Positions 32,032-45,529 of a stretch of 64,000 nt of DNA are shown piece by piece. The stretch lies in the NCBI GenBank assembly GCA_008933995.1, contig WARS01000008.1, positions 16,540,148 through 16,604,147 of the forward strand, in the 5' to 3' direction. A program made the translations under genes and the position numbers. The DNA is from Datnioides undecimradiatus. Lineage: Eukaryota; Chordata; Actinopteri; Lobotiformes; Datnioididae. The stretch's first letter is position 1, and each line of letters opens with the position of its first letter. The notes under the pieces were generated by a model. The model was not told where the DNA came from and made no database searches. It saw only the letters and a program-made list of their open reading frames with translations.

Positions 32032-33767
32032 CCCTCTTCAGCCCCCTTCTCTTTGTTCACTCTCCGCCTTTTACCTCCATCTCTTTCATGTTCCCTTCTC
32101 CGTCCTCTCTCCTGGATCTAAAATTACTCTCTCCGTCCATTTGGCTCTCCCTCCTTTTCCATCTCCTCACATTATCTCTCCATCTCTCTCCGCTCCTCTT
32201 ATCGCTCTCGTGTTCAGATTATTTCACCCCTCCTCTCTTTACTTTCCTTTGATCGATAACTCCGCTCCGGCTCTTACTCCCCCACCCTCCCAGCGTGCGG
32301 TTGCTCTCTGCCTCTCCGTATCGTGTTGAAGTGTGTCTGAGTTTCTGCAGAAGCTGCTTTAGTTGATGCAGGCTGCATGATTCTGTTCTCTAAAACCACG
32401 TTTTAGGTGTTTCCTCCAAAGCGCAGCCAAGTCTTTCCCCCTTCTCTTGAGTCCAAAAGCAACGCCTTTCAGCCAGGCTTCTGCTGTTTTGCTCTTTGCT
32501 TTCAACACCCCACCCGAAATGATGAAACGAGTGTTTTCAACGCGGCGCTCTGTGTGATTGTGCGTATCTGCTGCAGAAGAGTTTCTCCTTCTCCTCTCAG
32601 TGTCCGGGCTCCAGTGCAAAATGAGATCAGTGGGACGGTGCCGTTTAACTGCTGCAGATCAGGCGGCAGGGTCAGGACGATGAGCTGACGGCCTGTGCAC
32701 GCAAACCGTGATGTTTTAAGTGTTGGCTGGAGGAGAGGAGACGATCTCTCTCTCTCCATCAGTCTCCCTGTGTCTCTCGGCCATCTCGCTCTCTCTCTGC
32801 ATCCCCCGTCTCTCATCAGGTCTGCAGCTATCGACTCTTTCAGTAACGCAGTGTTGAAGATGACGGAGGAATCGTTAAGAAGGTTCGCTGTAGGCGGCAC
32901 ACGTTTGGAAAACAAACAGAGTTTAAATCAAAAGGTTTTGGTTCTTTTCAAATCAGTTTCATGGCATCTCACTGTCCCCCGCTCCCTCCGGACAATTACG
33001 AGTCAACACTGGTGTAGATACTGATATCTGATCCAGAGGAGCCCCGTCGCTGCTGTAAGCGGAGATAAAAGTCTGCTGCAGCATGTTGTTGTTGGATTAA
33101 AAGCGTATTTTACTCAGCACTGAAGCAAAGAAAGCTTGTTTTTGTTATATTTCGGGTATTCTTCCATTAGCTTCGGCTGATTTGAAGGACCCGAGGGCCG
33201 TGAACCTCACTCAACGTGAACTTTATGCGATGATGGATTTTAGAAGATGGAGTGGCACATGGAGAAGCTGCTGTGTTTACTCAGCCAGTGGGTTATTTTT
33301 GTTGATCTGACCCTCGCGTCGAATGTTCGCGCAGAGGTTTTCAACAGTTCCTTGTGTTTATGTGACTGAGAGACTCCTCTGACGGCTGAGAGACGGCGTG
33401 TTTGTAATGCTTCAGTTCTGCTGCCATCCGTTGTTTTTTAATGACGGTGCATTTTTATGTGAAGGCCCAATGCGCCGACGTCTCATAGGTTTCCCTGCAT
33501 GTACAGTTGGTTGCGGCGGCAGGCCAGATTCGCCGTTGCCGGGCAGAAAAAGCAGTTTGTTATGTGTTAATTTAATTAAGTGTCGCTCATTTAGGAATGT
33601 GCATTAGCAACTGCAGAGCTAAAGCGATGGAGGTCTTTTCTCTGCTGTGCATTTGTTTTATTTATTTATATATTACAAACTTTTTATTTTCCAGGACATT
33701 TCTCTTTTCTTCCCGTGTGTTTACGTTGCATGCGTAGGTGCTGAGCATGTGTCTTTCTTTCTTACGT

Positions 33768-33822
33768 CTTTGAGCTGCTGCAACATGTAAATTCCCCCAC
33801 TGTGGGATAAATAAAGTGTTAA
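33768..33822 (+). repeat. 3' tail of a teleost LINE-like retroposon (+ orientation)
   Basis: GCTGCTGCAACATGTAAATT, CCCCCACTGTGGGATAAATA, AAG is the characteristic end of a non-LTR family common in fish. A second, reverse-oriented copy is at about 57337-57410. The rest of the element is not recognisable. Confidence 0.6.
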
Positions 33823-33829
33823 ATGTCAC

Positions 33830-35180
33830 AGGAAGAGTCTGAAGATCAGGCTCTTCCTGATCAGGATAAAATGTTTATTTTTGTATTCTCTGAGGTAGAA
33901 ATCCAGTGTTTTTATAATATGAGTAATCGTCTCTGTATACAGCAGCTTCTATGAGTAGTGGCATGGTCCGCCACTCCTGCAAATGCCCTCTTAGTAAGCA
34001 GAGGGGATGCAACAGGAAAACAATGCATTAGCATAATTTAGTGTATTTGATCCCTTGGTAGCGGCTTCATTATGCACCATTTGCTCTGTTTACGCTGCAG
34101 CACAGTGATATTAAGTTACTGCTAATGCAAAAGGAACATTTCAATCTGCAGCCGATTCACAACAAACATGTTTAACCCGTGAAACAAACTCAGTGCACAG
34201 TGTTTGCAGCATCGAAATCAGTTTATGTTTAGTTGCACAAGCAGGATATTAAATCACGCTCGCTGTAACCAAGGTAACGTGCGCTGGTGGAAGCTGGAAA
34301 AGGCGGCGACAATGGGGAAAAAAAGTGCGTGCTGTCCCTTTAACAGCCGCTCCTCCAACATGGCGGCATGTCCACCCTTCAGTTTGGATTTGCTTTAACT
34401 TACATCTTCCACAATGGCAGCCGGCAGATTTGCGAGCGCTCAGTGATTCAGCCCCGCCGCTCTTGACCGACCGCCAGCTCCTGAGAAGCCTGTTTTGTTT
34501 TTAACCAAATTCAAAATACGCTAAATCATACCGCGAGGCATTTCGCTTGACAGAAGCCTTCTCTGTGCTGCGCGGGTGAGAAGTTGGGCTTTTCCTCTTT
34601 TTTAAAATCTAGCCAGATCTAGTGCCCGCGGATCATGTGACCAACCGCAGTGACCAATCACTTGCATCATACTGTAACTGCATCATGTCTGGCATATATC
34701 ACAACATGATATCAGGAGGCAAATGCACGTGCGGTTACAGCAAATAACACAATTGTGTGATTTATATTTCAGCTCTGGCAGTAAAACTTAATTTTATTTA
34801 CTTATTAATGTAAAATTAATGACAACTTCTATTATCTAAAAGGGTTTTTAAGTCACAATGAGTGATTTTTGAGTAATTCCACATATTTCACATTATTTAA
34901 AATGTTAGAAATAGTAACAATCTATTAATGCTCCAGGTTTAAAGGTCAGTGTTTACTTATCAGTCAAGCTGTTTATCATTTATTTGGTTTGTGTCACATA
35001 TCTGTCACCAGCTTCAAAGAGGGAAATGACTGTCTAAGGCTGCTGACCTTCGTGCCCTCGTGTCACTCGACACGCCTCACCAGAATAGAACGGACCAATC
35101 AGACGAGAATAGGCAAAACAGGAAGTGGCACAGGAAGCAGCCGCATCCTGGCAGCAGACCGGCGCTGGCAAACGCGCACT
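33830..35180. other. AT-rich intergenic stretch, no gene seen
   Basis: Lower GC than the rest of the window, with homeodomain/POU-like words (e.g. ATGCATTAGCATAATTTAG near 34025). No coding exon seen. Confidence 0.5.
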
Positions 35181-35430
35181 CAAACACACACGTTTGTACT
35201 TGTAAGCTAATAAGGACCAACAGTGACATAAAACCTCCCCCGTCGGCCTCAAACTCTAGGAAGCCTAACTCACCCGACTTGAACCCCAGAGTCAGGCCAT
35301 GGGCTTTACAGACCACTGAGGAAGTGAGGGCCAGACAAAGTGTCCCAACATTTAAAACGTCCTCACAGTGCAGGTCTGAAAACTAAGTCCCCGCAAAGAT
35401 ACATGTACCAGTACACTTTATATAGAAGTG
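35181..35430. repeat. Decayed teleost dispersed repeat (GGACC...TGACATAA family)
   Basis: The order CACACGTTTGTACTT, AATAAGGACCAACAGTGACA, AAGTGTCCCAACATTTAAAA, CGTCCTCACA and finally ATGTACCAGTAC matches, with substitutions, a widespread fish repeat. A fragment of the same family is at about 45355-45435. Confidence 0.6.
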
Positions 35431-38400
35431 CACACGTCTGCGAATGAAGAAGTGCCTCACCCCTGCATGACCCGTTGCACAAAGAAGTAACGAGTTCACG
35501 GTCTTAATGGCTAGTTTCAGGTCTTCTTCACTATGTAATCAGGCTAATTTTGTATATGTTGCTCATATTTAGAGGAAAATACCTCTGTAACTGTCAGCCA
35601 TGATGGAGTTGTAGCGATGAGCGTCCGTTGTTGCTCCACTGTCGCTTCTAAGCGTGGAAAATGTATTAGAAGTAGAATTAGCATTAGCGTTAGCATGATA
35701 ATCTAATTAAAGTGATGACACACTCACCTGTTTACAGTTTAAAAAGGCCTCTTTAGCTTTAGCTTAGCATATAGTTGCTACATGATAGCTACCTCCAGTT
35801 GTTTTGACTAAATACAGTTTTGCTTTGTATGTTTAATAATAAAGTAGATCCGATTTGGACTCTGCTGTCAAAGTTTTGCGTGTTCGTGTGTGTTGCGGGT
35901 TGCGTGTGTGCACACTGTCAGGTGGCCACACTAGTTAGCTCCCATCTGTCAAGGCCCACAGTCTCACACACCCACACATACCCACGACTCGACAGAAAGT
36001 TCAGACGATCGTATGCACGCTCCCTCTCCCAGTGCCTCCGACACACACACAGACACACAAACACTGAGCTCCGGTGGGATTAGTCTGGCAGGCAGCGCCT
36101 CAGAAATGAGTGGAGGTTTTCTGCAGCCTGTCATTAAAACTGCTGACACCTCCACATCCAAACCTCCACTGGAATATCATTTGTCTGAGGTGCAGCGAGC
36201 AGCCCGGCCGAGGACTCAGTGTGTAAAACTGCTGGGTCCCACCGGCGTGGTGCAGTTCAGACATAAACTGCAACCAGTACGGCTGCAGACAAAGGCTGGG
36301 ATTCATCCTAAAATACAAAAAGTTGTGACTAATTGCCGAGAATTAATGATCGTCTGCTTTAATTACGCGAATAACAATGAAGAAAATGCTAATCTGACAC
36401 AAACCACTGATCGGAAACAACACGCAAAACAGCACATGGTCAGATTTTACTGTTTGCAGACAAAATGACTGAATCCTTCTTTGCTCCAGCTGTGGGAAAG
36501 AAGTTAAAACAGCACTGAGTGGTGCAAATTGGGTTTGCAGTTGTCCGTGTGCAACGCAAACGCTGTATTTCTCACATGCAAGCATGAAAAATCTGATCAA
36601 ATGGACAAAAATGACCGTTTGGGAAAAACTCAGTCATCCGCCGCCCTTTCAGGAAGACTACGACAACACAGGTGCTCGGCTAAGCAAGGCACAAGTATCA
36701 TACATCATGCCCCGTGCATTGGCTGCTGCAGAAAGGAAAGAAGTTAGTCATACACACACACACACACACACACACATATCCACACGCACAAAGTACCTCA
36801 TTCATTTCGTTCCAGACGTACAGTAACAAGCTCTGGTGATCTGATCAGAGCCAAATTAAGATTTGTCCAATAAAGCTCGATGCGGGAAGCGTCACAGGAA
36901 AATGTGGCACTTTTATTGAAGTCATTAATTTTCCCTGCAGGGCGTCGGGTCGAGCCTGCGAGGGCTTTGAAACATGGACGGCTGCACGGCCACCCGAGCA
37001 TGAAATGAACAGCCTGGATTAACTACCAGCAGCCTTTGACTTTCCCTCTGTCTCTCTGCCTCGGGTCCTTCCTGTTCAGTGTTTTTCTGTTTTCTCCGAC
37101 TCGCTCCGCTCTCGTCTTCATTTCTTTCCCTCCTTCATGCCGATGACTACGCTCAGCGGACCAGATGGTCACAGTGTCAAGTACAAACAAGCTGGTTGCA
37201 CCACGAGGTTAAGGCTTAGCAAATGAGCCTCTGCACAGCCTCTCCACCTAAAGCTTCTCTGGAGATACAGTTTGCATTACATGCAGACATCGTCTGCTGT
37301 TGTCGACAACACCGGTGGCGTCTCCCACATAAGTGATTTTGCTGTAAACATGCTGAGCTGCTCAAACCTGAGGCAGTTCTGAAAGTGAAAGCTAGTTAGT
37401 AGCAAAGTAGCTAGCCTAGCTTGCTAGCTAATATGTAATTTAACTCATAGTTGGGTGCAAGTAACGTGTAGCTTGAGTCGGCGCAAGGCAAACAGCATGT
37501 AGTGCTGCGCTGATGCTGTGCTGTTGTGTTTCCAGGCGTCGGCCTCGAGTAAAGAGCTGCGAAATGAACGCGGTGCATCGTCTGAACATGCTGCAGCACC
37601 AACAACGCGAGCATGTGGGTGCATTTTGAAGTTTCGTGCTAGCTAATGAGCAGGCGGTTGGTGGCGATCGTGCAAAGTGTTGACGCTGTGTTGGAGAGGA
37701 GACGTCTGCATCAGGTCCGGACGGGCTAATTTTAACGTGGCAGGGAGGTGACGAGGAAGCTGAAAGACAATAAGGACCATTGTCTTTATCTCCTGTAAAC
37801 CTCCCACGCCGCTCGGCAGCGGCTAAGAGTCGCGCTCACAGTTCGCACGAGTGTTTGCGTATGAAAATGACGGCTCGGCTCGGCCCATTAAACCTGCGGG
37901 GGTGGTGAAAGGGAGACATTTGATTCGCTGCTTGGGACGGCAAACCATTTCCAACATTTGCATCAGATTCACTCTCGCCAAACTGTATCCTCTGGCATGT
38001 CTTTGCTTTGTTAGTGTCTGCAGCATTAAAGTTGGTGTTTACTCGTTGTGACGAGCACTTGTCAGACTGATTAAACCAACTTCTGTGGCTCTGGAAAAAG
38101 GTTTTTAAAGTTTTAAAAACAGGATTATGTTTGAAATTATACAAAAAAACCCAGCAATACGACCTGGAGGTGTTGGGAGGTGCTTTAGAGTTGCATTATG
38201 GGAAGGATGTAATGTGTTTTTGAGGTCAGTAAAGACTAAACGTCGGGATATCTTGGTCTCTGCTGCTTCAGACTTAATTCTACATTTTTAATGTGTCTTT
38301 TGTGAGCGAATCTGACTTTATGGAAGTGAAAATCTTGCAAAAACCGTCAAAGTTCCCCTTTAACTTGTGAAAACCTGTGCTTTTTTTGGGGGGTTGAGTC

Positions 38401-41152
38401 ACCAAAATCCAGACAAAGACAAGAGAAAACACCGTGAAGAATGAAACTTTCCTCAATTGCAAACCAACGTGGACTTTGATAAAAGGTCGGATCCTCAGAA
38501 ATAAGACTCTGGTGGCAATAAGAGGAAACGCGGAGAAGGAAAAGACGTTTCTAGCGACTTATTGGCTGTTCCCTTAACGAAACAGTTACACAAAAGATCA
38601 AAGCTCCCGTCATTGTGTCGAGTACACCTTCGTTGAATATCCTATTACTTATCGGGGTCTCTTTGTTTGGTTTTATGGCTCTGTGTTACTGTAAACAGGC
38701 TGCTGGTCAAGCAGAGGGGCCGTGGATGTAAATGGAGCTGCTTGATTGAGTTTAGGCTTCCTGGAGCCTGATATAGAAACAGGAAGCGAGGCACATGAAA
38801 GACGGGCACCGTGTGAGCGCGTCCGCGGCGAGTTACCCACTCTGGCACTCGCACCTTGAATTCCTGAAATACTTACTCGGGGTGATTCGTGTGACAAAGC
38901 AGGAAGGAAGAACATTTTTAGGCCCGTGAAACAAGCGCCGTGCTGAAGTTAGCTCCGCGAAGAAAGTCAGGGAAGGAAGTGAAGTTGCGTTTTCACACCC
39001 GCCTTTCTTCTGAAAGCTCAAAGTCGGACGCTTTGCATTCGTTTGCTGCGGCGTGCTGGAGAAGCGCTGATGTCAGACGCCGTCAAGAACTCGTCGCCCG
39101 TTCCCCCTACAATCAAAGAGTCCAGCAGCTTAGGAACGAGTGTGTTTTAAAAGCCAAAACCAGTATCACTGCTGCATCTGCTGTATAGACAGATAGATAT
39201 ATGCATAGCTAGATCAGTCCTCCACTCTCTCCATCTGTCTCTGACAAATTAGATTTCATCTGCTGTCAGCTTTGGGGAATGTTTCATGTCTCAGCTCTCA
39301 ACAGATTCTTAAAGTTCAGGGCTTGTGTGCATCTTTCTGAAAGTAGCACACACACACACACACACACACACACTCAGGTGAGACAGCCATATGATGACAG
39401 CGTGCCACCCCGGGCTTCAGTCTCATGACTCAGCTGAGCAGCTGACGACGGGCTGGAAGCTGTTATCATGCGGCCTCCCTTCGCTTGTTATCTGCTGCTC
39501 TCAGCAGCGCCGTCATCGTGTCTAACATGCGCCGTGGTGGCAGACGCTGTGTTCGGGCTGCGGCGTAACAGCAACACATCCTGTCCTGATTATTATTTTC
39601 ACCGATACCGTCCCCGCGCGGCGGTGCACGTTCGCTCACAAAGCCATTCACGCTGTTACAACACATAAAGACAGAGAGGAACACATTTGAAAACAGGCAT
39701 GCGACGGGTGCAGCTCTGTCCAGGAGTAGCTCACAGATACGATGAACTGACATATAGATGTTAATAATGATTGTGCAGGACCTCCCTCCAGACTTTAGCA
39801 CATGCAGATGGCCTGTCAAATAGCAGGGATGGTGCACTCCCATCATGTCCATGCCTTAAACTCTGAAATCTGACTCCGTATTAGCTGCAGGCACTCAAAC
39901 TATGAACACTAGTGGATTCTCGCACAGACGCTCGCAACGTGAGACAGTAAGTCCGTTGGCAGTGGGTGTGTTTGCACCAGACGGGCTCCCTGAGACGAGC
40001 CGCCGACTCCGCAGCAACGTTAGGTGTGGTAAAGCCTGGAAAACCCGGACCTGTTGTTGGCTAGCGCTCTTGAAAACCATGGTTTCTGGTGCGTGATTGG
40101 CTCGACCACGAAAAGGTTCGTCTGATGTCATGACCATGTACGGCAGCAGATCTCCAGTTGACCCGTTCCTCATTAGTTCTTCAGTTTTACGTGCGCTGAT
40201 GTGCAAATGATGAGTCATCGCAACAGTCCACTTCAGCTCTGCAGCCGCTGTTGTTTGTGAGTAAACTGAGAACGCCACCCGAGAGTTTCACTATGAATTG
40301 ATTAGGCTGGAAGCCGACACCGTCGTTTGTACGCGGAGTAAACAAAAAAGGGCGAACTGCCGCTTCCTCTGGGAGCTGCTGCGTTTCTTATCTCTGTATC
40401 ACAGAGATAAGATAAGAGATAAGAGATCGCAGTATCGTCTGTGAGGCATTAACATTTGTGGCTTTTAGAAGAAATTGCAGCGTCTGTGTTGATCCTGTGA
40501 TCGTGTGCATCAACATCTGCATCCTGGGAGCAAACGTCCTGCTCTGTGCAGAGACGGCATCCTCTCAGCTCCTGCGCACGGTCACTACACCGCGCATGTG
40601 CAGGGCTAATTACTCGCTTACCGAACTGCACAATCAGAGGAGGGCAGATGACATTACATTATGATTAAAGCACAGCACTTGTTAAAAATGTTCTCTCTAA
40701 CCATTAAAATCCCAGCGGGTTCGTCAGATTTGATTTGTCCATGTCTGCAGATGCAGCCTGTCGTGTGGCTGGCTGCTCTGCCGGTGCTCCCATTTGGTGG
40801 AATACACACAATACACATAAATATGTTTAATTACTTGGGTCAAGCCACATCTAGAGTTCTCATCTGTACTTAAGTGAATAAGAGAAACCCTCTGTGCACA
40901 GTTCATTCAACTTGTCTTTGGAGAAGAAAAGATAACAGGGGAGCATAGATGGCGGTGGTTGTTCTGTGGCTGCGCAGACAATACGTCTGCTCCCTCTGGT
41001 CTGGGTTACCATAAGAGATCTTTGGATATTGCATTCACAAGTTTTGCATTTGCAGTCCTGCAGGTCTGGGAGCTCAGCCCTGCTGTGTGTTAGTTGAAAG
41101 GTGTTTGTGCAGCTTTGCATGACCAGGCTGGATCTAAGTTGCTGATCTGTAT

Positions 41153-41186
<34 letters not shown>

Positions 41187-44100
41187 TTGTTTCCTGTTGC
41201 TGAAACCCAATGCAATACCATTGTGTAGAAATACTTTGCAACAAGTAAAAGTCTTGCATTCACAGTTTTACTTGACTAAATGTACCAAAAGTAAAAGCCG
41301 AACAGCATATTTTATAATACTGGGTAATAATTAGTGATGCATTAATGTGTTTATCACTTTAAAGTTGCAGCTAAATGCAGAGTTTGTTGTTATTTTCAGT
41401 ATTATTCATCTGAATTTGCAAAGTAATTTAATCAATGTTAAACAAGTGGAAGTACTCAGGTAGCTCCTTTTCACCACAGTGCTCAGCAAACAATAAACGG
41501 TGACATCACAAACAAGCAAAGAAGAAAGAGCCACTTAGAGCGGCTTCGTGAAGCGGAGCGCTGGTGCCGTTCGTGCAAATGGATGCGCCTAATGAAATGC
41601 ATGCCTCCGTCACGGAGCTGCGGCGGTTTACGACTTGAAACACTTAAGCAGATGCGTCTCGGTTTTAAAAAAGGAAAATGAGCGTGCGCTGTTCTTGGAA
41701 GTGCGTGCAAGCGTATTGAGCATCACTGGAAACCGGAGTCACATTCCTGGTTTGCGTAAACACGCCTGGTCAATAAAAGCTGATTCTGTCTATTCTGCTT
41801 GATACATCAACGTGCAGAGGACAAACAGGAAAGACTGGGACACAACGGACCGGCACACACAGCTCCAGTCACCTTGTTGGGCCCAGCGCAGGTCAATATG
41901 ACACACTGCGTGCAACGATTTCCTGCTGAGCTCCACAGATACGACACAGGTGAGAGCGCACGACGGACGTGCTCTGGTCTCAGCCGACGACATCCACCGA
42001 CTGCTGCGCCGCGCTGACTCACGCTCTGCAGGGGCATTGAAGTCAGATGCCATAGTAGTGCATTTTACTCCAAAGATATTACAAAAAGTGATTACCTTGC
42101 TGGAGGCTGAGCCTTTCTAATAATACAGTCTGGTTGTTTGGTCCAGATATACCCAATCATCTTCACTGTAATCTAATCTGAAGTCACTGTCTGTTGTGAC
42201 TCACCTGTAAAAGGATTAGGGCTTTTGATGGATCGTTGTAATAACAGTAACCCTGGGCGGCTGCCGCACTGCTGGTGACAACCGCCTGTCAGCGTTTCCT
42301 GTGACAGGGTAACAATTTAAACCAGGCGCTGGACGCATCATGGAAACTGCAGCGAAGTGTATCGTCAGCAAACTGAGGGACGAGTTGAGACTGCTCGGAC
42401 TTGACCTCACTGCCACAGCAAACGGAAAAAACCCTAATGTTTTAGGTCCAGACGACTTGTCAGCTAACGTCTATAAACATTAATCTGAATAGAAATGTAG
42501 ATAAAACTCGAAATGCTAACAAATAAACAGCTGAGACTGAATTTAAGCCAAAGCATTCGCCCCCTTTGCCCTCCATACTGGCTCTTGCGTGCATGCAACC
42601 ACTGCAACGTGATTGGCCAATACGGCTCTGACTACAAACTAGAAATTAGCCCAATTCTGATCCCAAAATCTTGCATCGTTGCCCACAGATTCTGTAAATT
42701 CTGTATATAAAGCTGAGCCAGCTGGGTAATCTTCAGCTGCAGAGCTTTGGTGAGAAGAGATGACGCCCCAAAAAGGCAACAAGAAGCCAAAAGATGGGTG
42801 CAGAAGACGCGAAGCGATAAAACACAAGCAAACCAGTGCTGATAATCGCCATTTTTGAAAATACTTGGCTTGCAATGCAGTAAAAGTTTGAGTTCACAGC
42901 GTCGAATCACAGTTTTTTTACAAAAGAAACTTTGATTTTATTCATTTTAGGCCTTAGATTTAGACACAAAGACGCTGCACAGTGGCAGCAGTAGGAGCAG
43001 TAGTGATTATCACATGCTAACTATCAGCACGGCTAACATCCCCTCCAAAAAGAAGGAGAAAGCACGTGTGACTTTACCATGTGGTCTCTCTTTCAGCGCT
43101 CAGGTGCGCTCGTCCCATGTCCCCGTGCCGTTTGTGCCGTCTCACAGATGCCCCATGGCTCACTGAGACGCGCAGAACATCTGGTGCAGCGCATGGAGAG
43201 GAGCTAATCATTAATGTTAGCTACACCCGTGCACCGCGCTTCTCCTGCTGTGGGAACCGTCTATTGAAACCAGCTTCGGCATATTCGATGCAGCATTCGT
43301 CCCGATAACTAAAATCAACGAATGCTTCAGTTTAAACATTTACAGCTATCTGGATTAAGGCTGTAAGAAGGATCTGGGCTGCAGAACAGCTGCAGGACGT
43401 GCAACTTCTGTGCAGCCACTCACACACACAGGAAACAGTTTTTATATTCAGCAATGTTGGTTTTATAATGCAGAGAATTATTGAAACAATCCCTTGTGAA
43501 AGCGCAGTTCTCTGCACAGCCGTAACCTTCCCTATAGTGTAACTGATGTTAAAGTTAATCCCATTAGAAGCCTGACATGTCTAAATGCAATTTGTGAAAT
43601 GCTTTACAGCTGTTGTAGGAGCTGCAGCCGGTGGCATCGTCTGCGACCCTCTGTAGCTGCATCCGGTCGTTTGTCTCCGTGTAACATGAGCGCTGGCGTA
43701 ACGGCCGCTGGCCCGCATCCATGTGACGCGGCTGACGCGTCTGAGCTCAACGGCAGATGTTGCGTTTACGAAAGCACACAAAACACCCTAACCTTGTGAC
43801 ACACACACACACACACGATACAGATCAGCTTGTTGAGGGACTGATGAGTGAAATCTTTGTGCAGAGAGGCTGCAGGCTGCTCCTGTAAACGTCTTTTAGT
43901 CAAGCATGTCTTTTTTAGCACTTACATCATGTGATTTTTAGGGTCCTCTTGGATAAAAGAGGTGAATTTCCTTAATTGTCGTTATGAAAAAGCTGATTTT
44001 TATTTTACTGCTTAATAATTTAAACCGACGGCCTTCCCTGTTGTGAGCTACTGCAGAGTCTTATTATTGTCATGAAACAGGTTTTGTGAGATTCTTCAAG

Positions 44101-45350
44101 TGAACTTAACCATGACTCAACTTTAAAGGGTATGGGTGACTTTAATCTGCAGAAGAACACATTCACATCTCTCCCACTGCACAGCTTATTTCATATTTGC
44201 ATGTGTTTTTGACGACGGCGTGCACTTTAAAGCCCGGCGCCTGGGAGGAGCGTCATCACGCGGCCTCAGCTGTGGGTGTTTATCGGTGCGTTAACTTTTG
44301 TTTCTTCCTTTGCTCGGTGCTCGGGGGACATACAGTAAGAACCGTCGAAGCAGCGCGGAGTCCCACGAGCCCCGCGAGAGGAAAACAAAGCGCAAACAAC
44401 AAGCGTCGGCCATCTGGAGGCCGCTGCGCGTGAACAAACGCTTCTTAAACGCCAGTGATCGTGCAAGAATACAGGTGTCAACAGCTAATAAATCATTTAT
44501 CAGTTTGACTGCAAGGATTTTTATTTCTTTTATTTATCATTTCATTTGTCCTTTGTGCGTCACACCCAATGTGACCTCGCTTGTTTGCCGCCTGTGCTCC
44601 ACCCACGCCCAGCAGCGCTCCACCTTCGCTCACTCTTCCTCTTCCTCCCCGCTGCACCGTTCTTCCTTTAGTCCTCTTCCTCCTCTCCTCCCTCCTACTC
44701 CTTCATCGTTCCTCCTCTGCCCTTTCCTCCCTCATCCTCTATTTACGGTGCACAGTTCTTGAAATTGACATCACTCTGATTAATGAGAAAAGACCGCACT
44801 GACTTCCTGTTTGTGTCATTGTTTTCTGCTTGGCACCGGTTTCCCTCCCCCTGACTCATTGTCTCCTACATCATCGGCTTTTCCTGCGGGAGTTAATTTA
44901 GTCTGTTTCACATTTAACAACATATAATGTGACATTTATGGCCATAATAAAGCTAATTTTCAGAGAGTCTCACCTGGTATTGGATTGTTCACATGTAAAG
45001 CGCCACAAATAACAGTGTAAAGACTGAATAAAGATGAAATTCACTTGATTAAGTGGACATTTAGTGGATATGAATGACCTTAATGGCCTTGATGATAATT
45101 AAAAAGGACAAAAAAACTGTTAAAAACCTTTATCGACACGACATCCTACTCAGGCCCTGACGCTAAAACACAGATCTGTAGTCATTTTTGGTTTATATAC
45201 TGATTTAAATGGGATTCCTTTTATTAAAATGAACACATTCAAACTGTGTTCAGTAATAAAACAAAACGTCAAAGTGCTCATTTAGTCCTAAAACACAGAT
45301 TTAACCCCGCAGCAACAGGACTAAACCTCCTCTCCCTCTGCTAAAGCGCC
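35431..45350. other. Intergenic, no gene supported
   Basis: Read on both strands without finding splice-linked exons or a family motif. Simple repeats: CA near 36752-36776, CA near 39349-39373, TG near 41156-41184, CA near 43800-43816. A GATA-rich palindrome is at 40387-40430. An ORF at 44298-44762 resembles nothing I know. Confidence 0.6.
40387..40430. promoter_or_regulatory. Palindrome and GATA-motif cluster
   Basis: CTTATCTCTG and CAGAGATAAG form a perfect 10-bp inverted repeat around a 5-base spacer, followed by two more GATAAG/AGATAAG words. GATA-factor binding is possible, but decayed LINE-tail microsatellite (TATCTTATC) is an alternative origin. Confidence 0.3.
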
Positions 45351-45354
45351 CCGT

Positions 45355-45395
45355 CTCTGAAGGTCCTCACAAAGATAGGAACACAAGAGTCCACC

Positions 45396-45435
<40 letters not shown>
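45355..45435. repeat. Fragment of GGACC-family teleost repeat plus (AC)18
   Basis: GGTCCTCACAAAGATAGGAA followed by CAAGAGTCCACC and a CA run (45399-45435) is the terminal part of the repeat seen at 35181-35430, in the opposite orientation. Confidence 0.55.
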
Positions 45436-45437
<2 letters not shown>

Positions 45438-45529
45438 GTAAGTGCTCAGTTCAGCCTGACCCAGTCACTGTGTCTGCGCTCTCTGTCGCTGAGGTCAGGA
45501 GTCAACTTTCTCCCAACAAACCTCCTCTC

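Larger units (their letters stand above)
26100..33760. other. Intergenic, no gene supported
   Basis: Contains simple repeats (TG 27252-27288; CA near 29383-29407, 30186-30217 and 30421-30448; poly-G near 31586-31601; TG 31652-31699; CA 31837-31868; CTC 32001-32031) and pyrimidine-rich sequence at 31960-32340. Open frames are fragmentary and match nothing I recognise. Short palindromic sites are listed among the findings. Confidence 0.6.

Noticed and set aside
36109..36170. 11-bp inverted repeat AGTGGAGGTTT/AAACCTCCACT around a 40-base spacer
   Set aside because: Weak arms and a long spacer; expected by chance at this window size.
44298..44762. 154-codon ORF with a Lys/Arg-rich middle (PRERKTKRKQQ)
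   Set aside because: No family resemblance; its second half reads through pyrimidine-rich low-complexity DNA.
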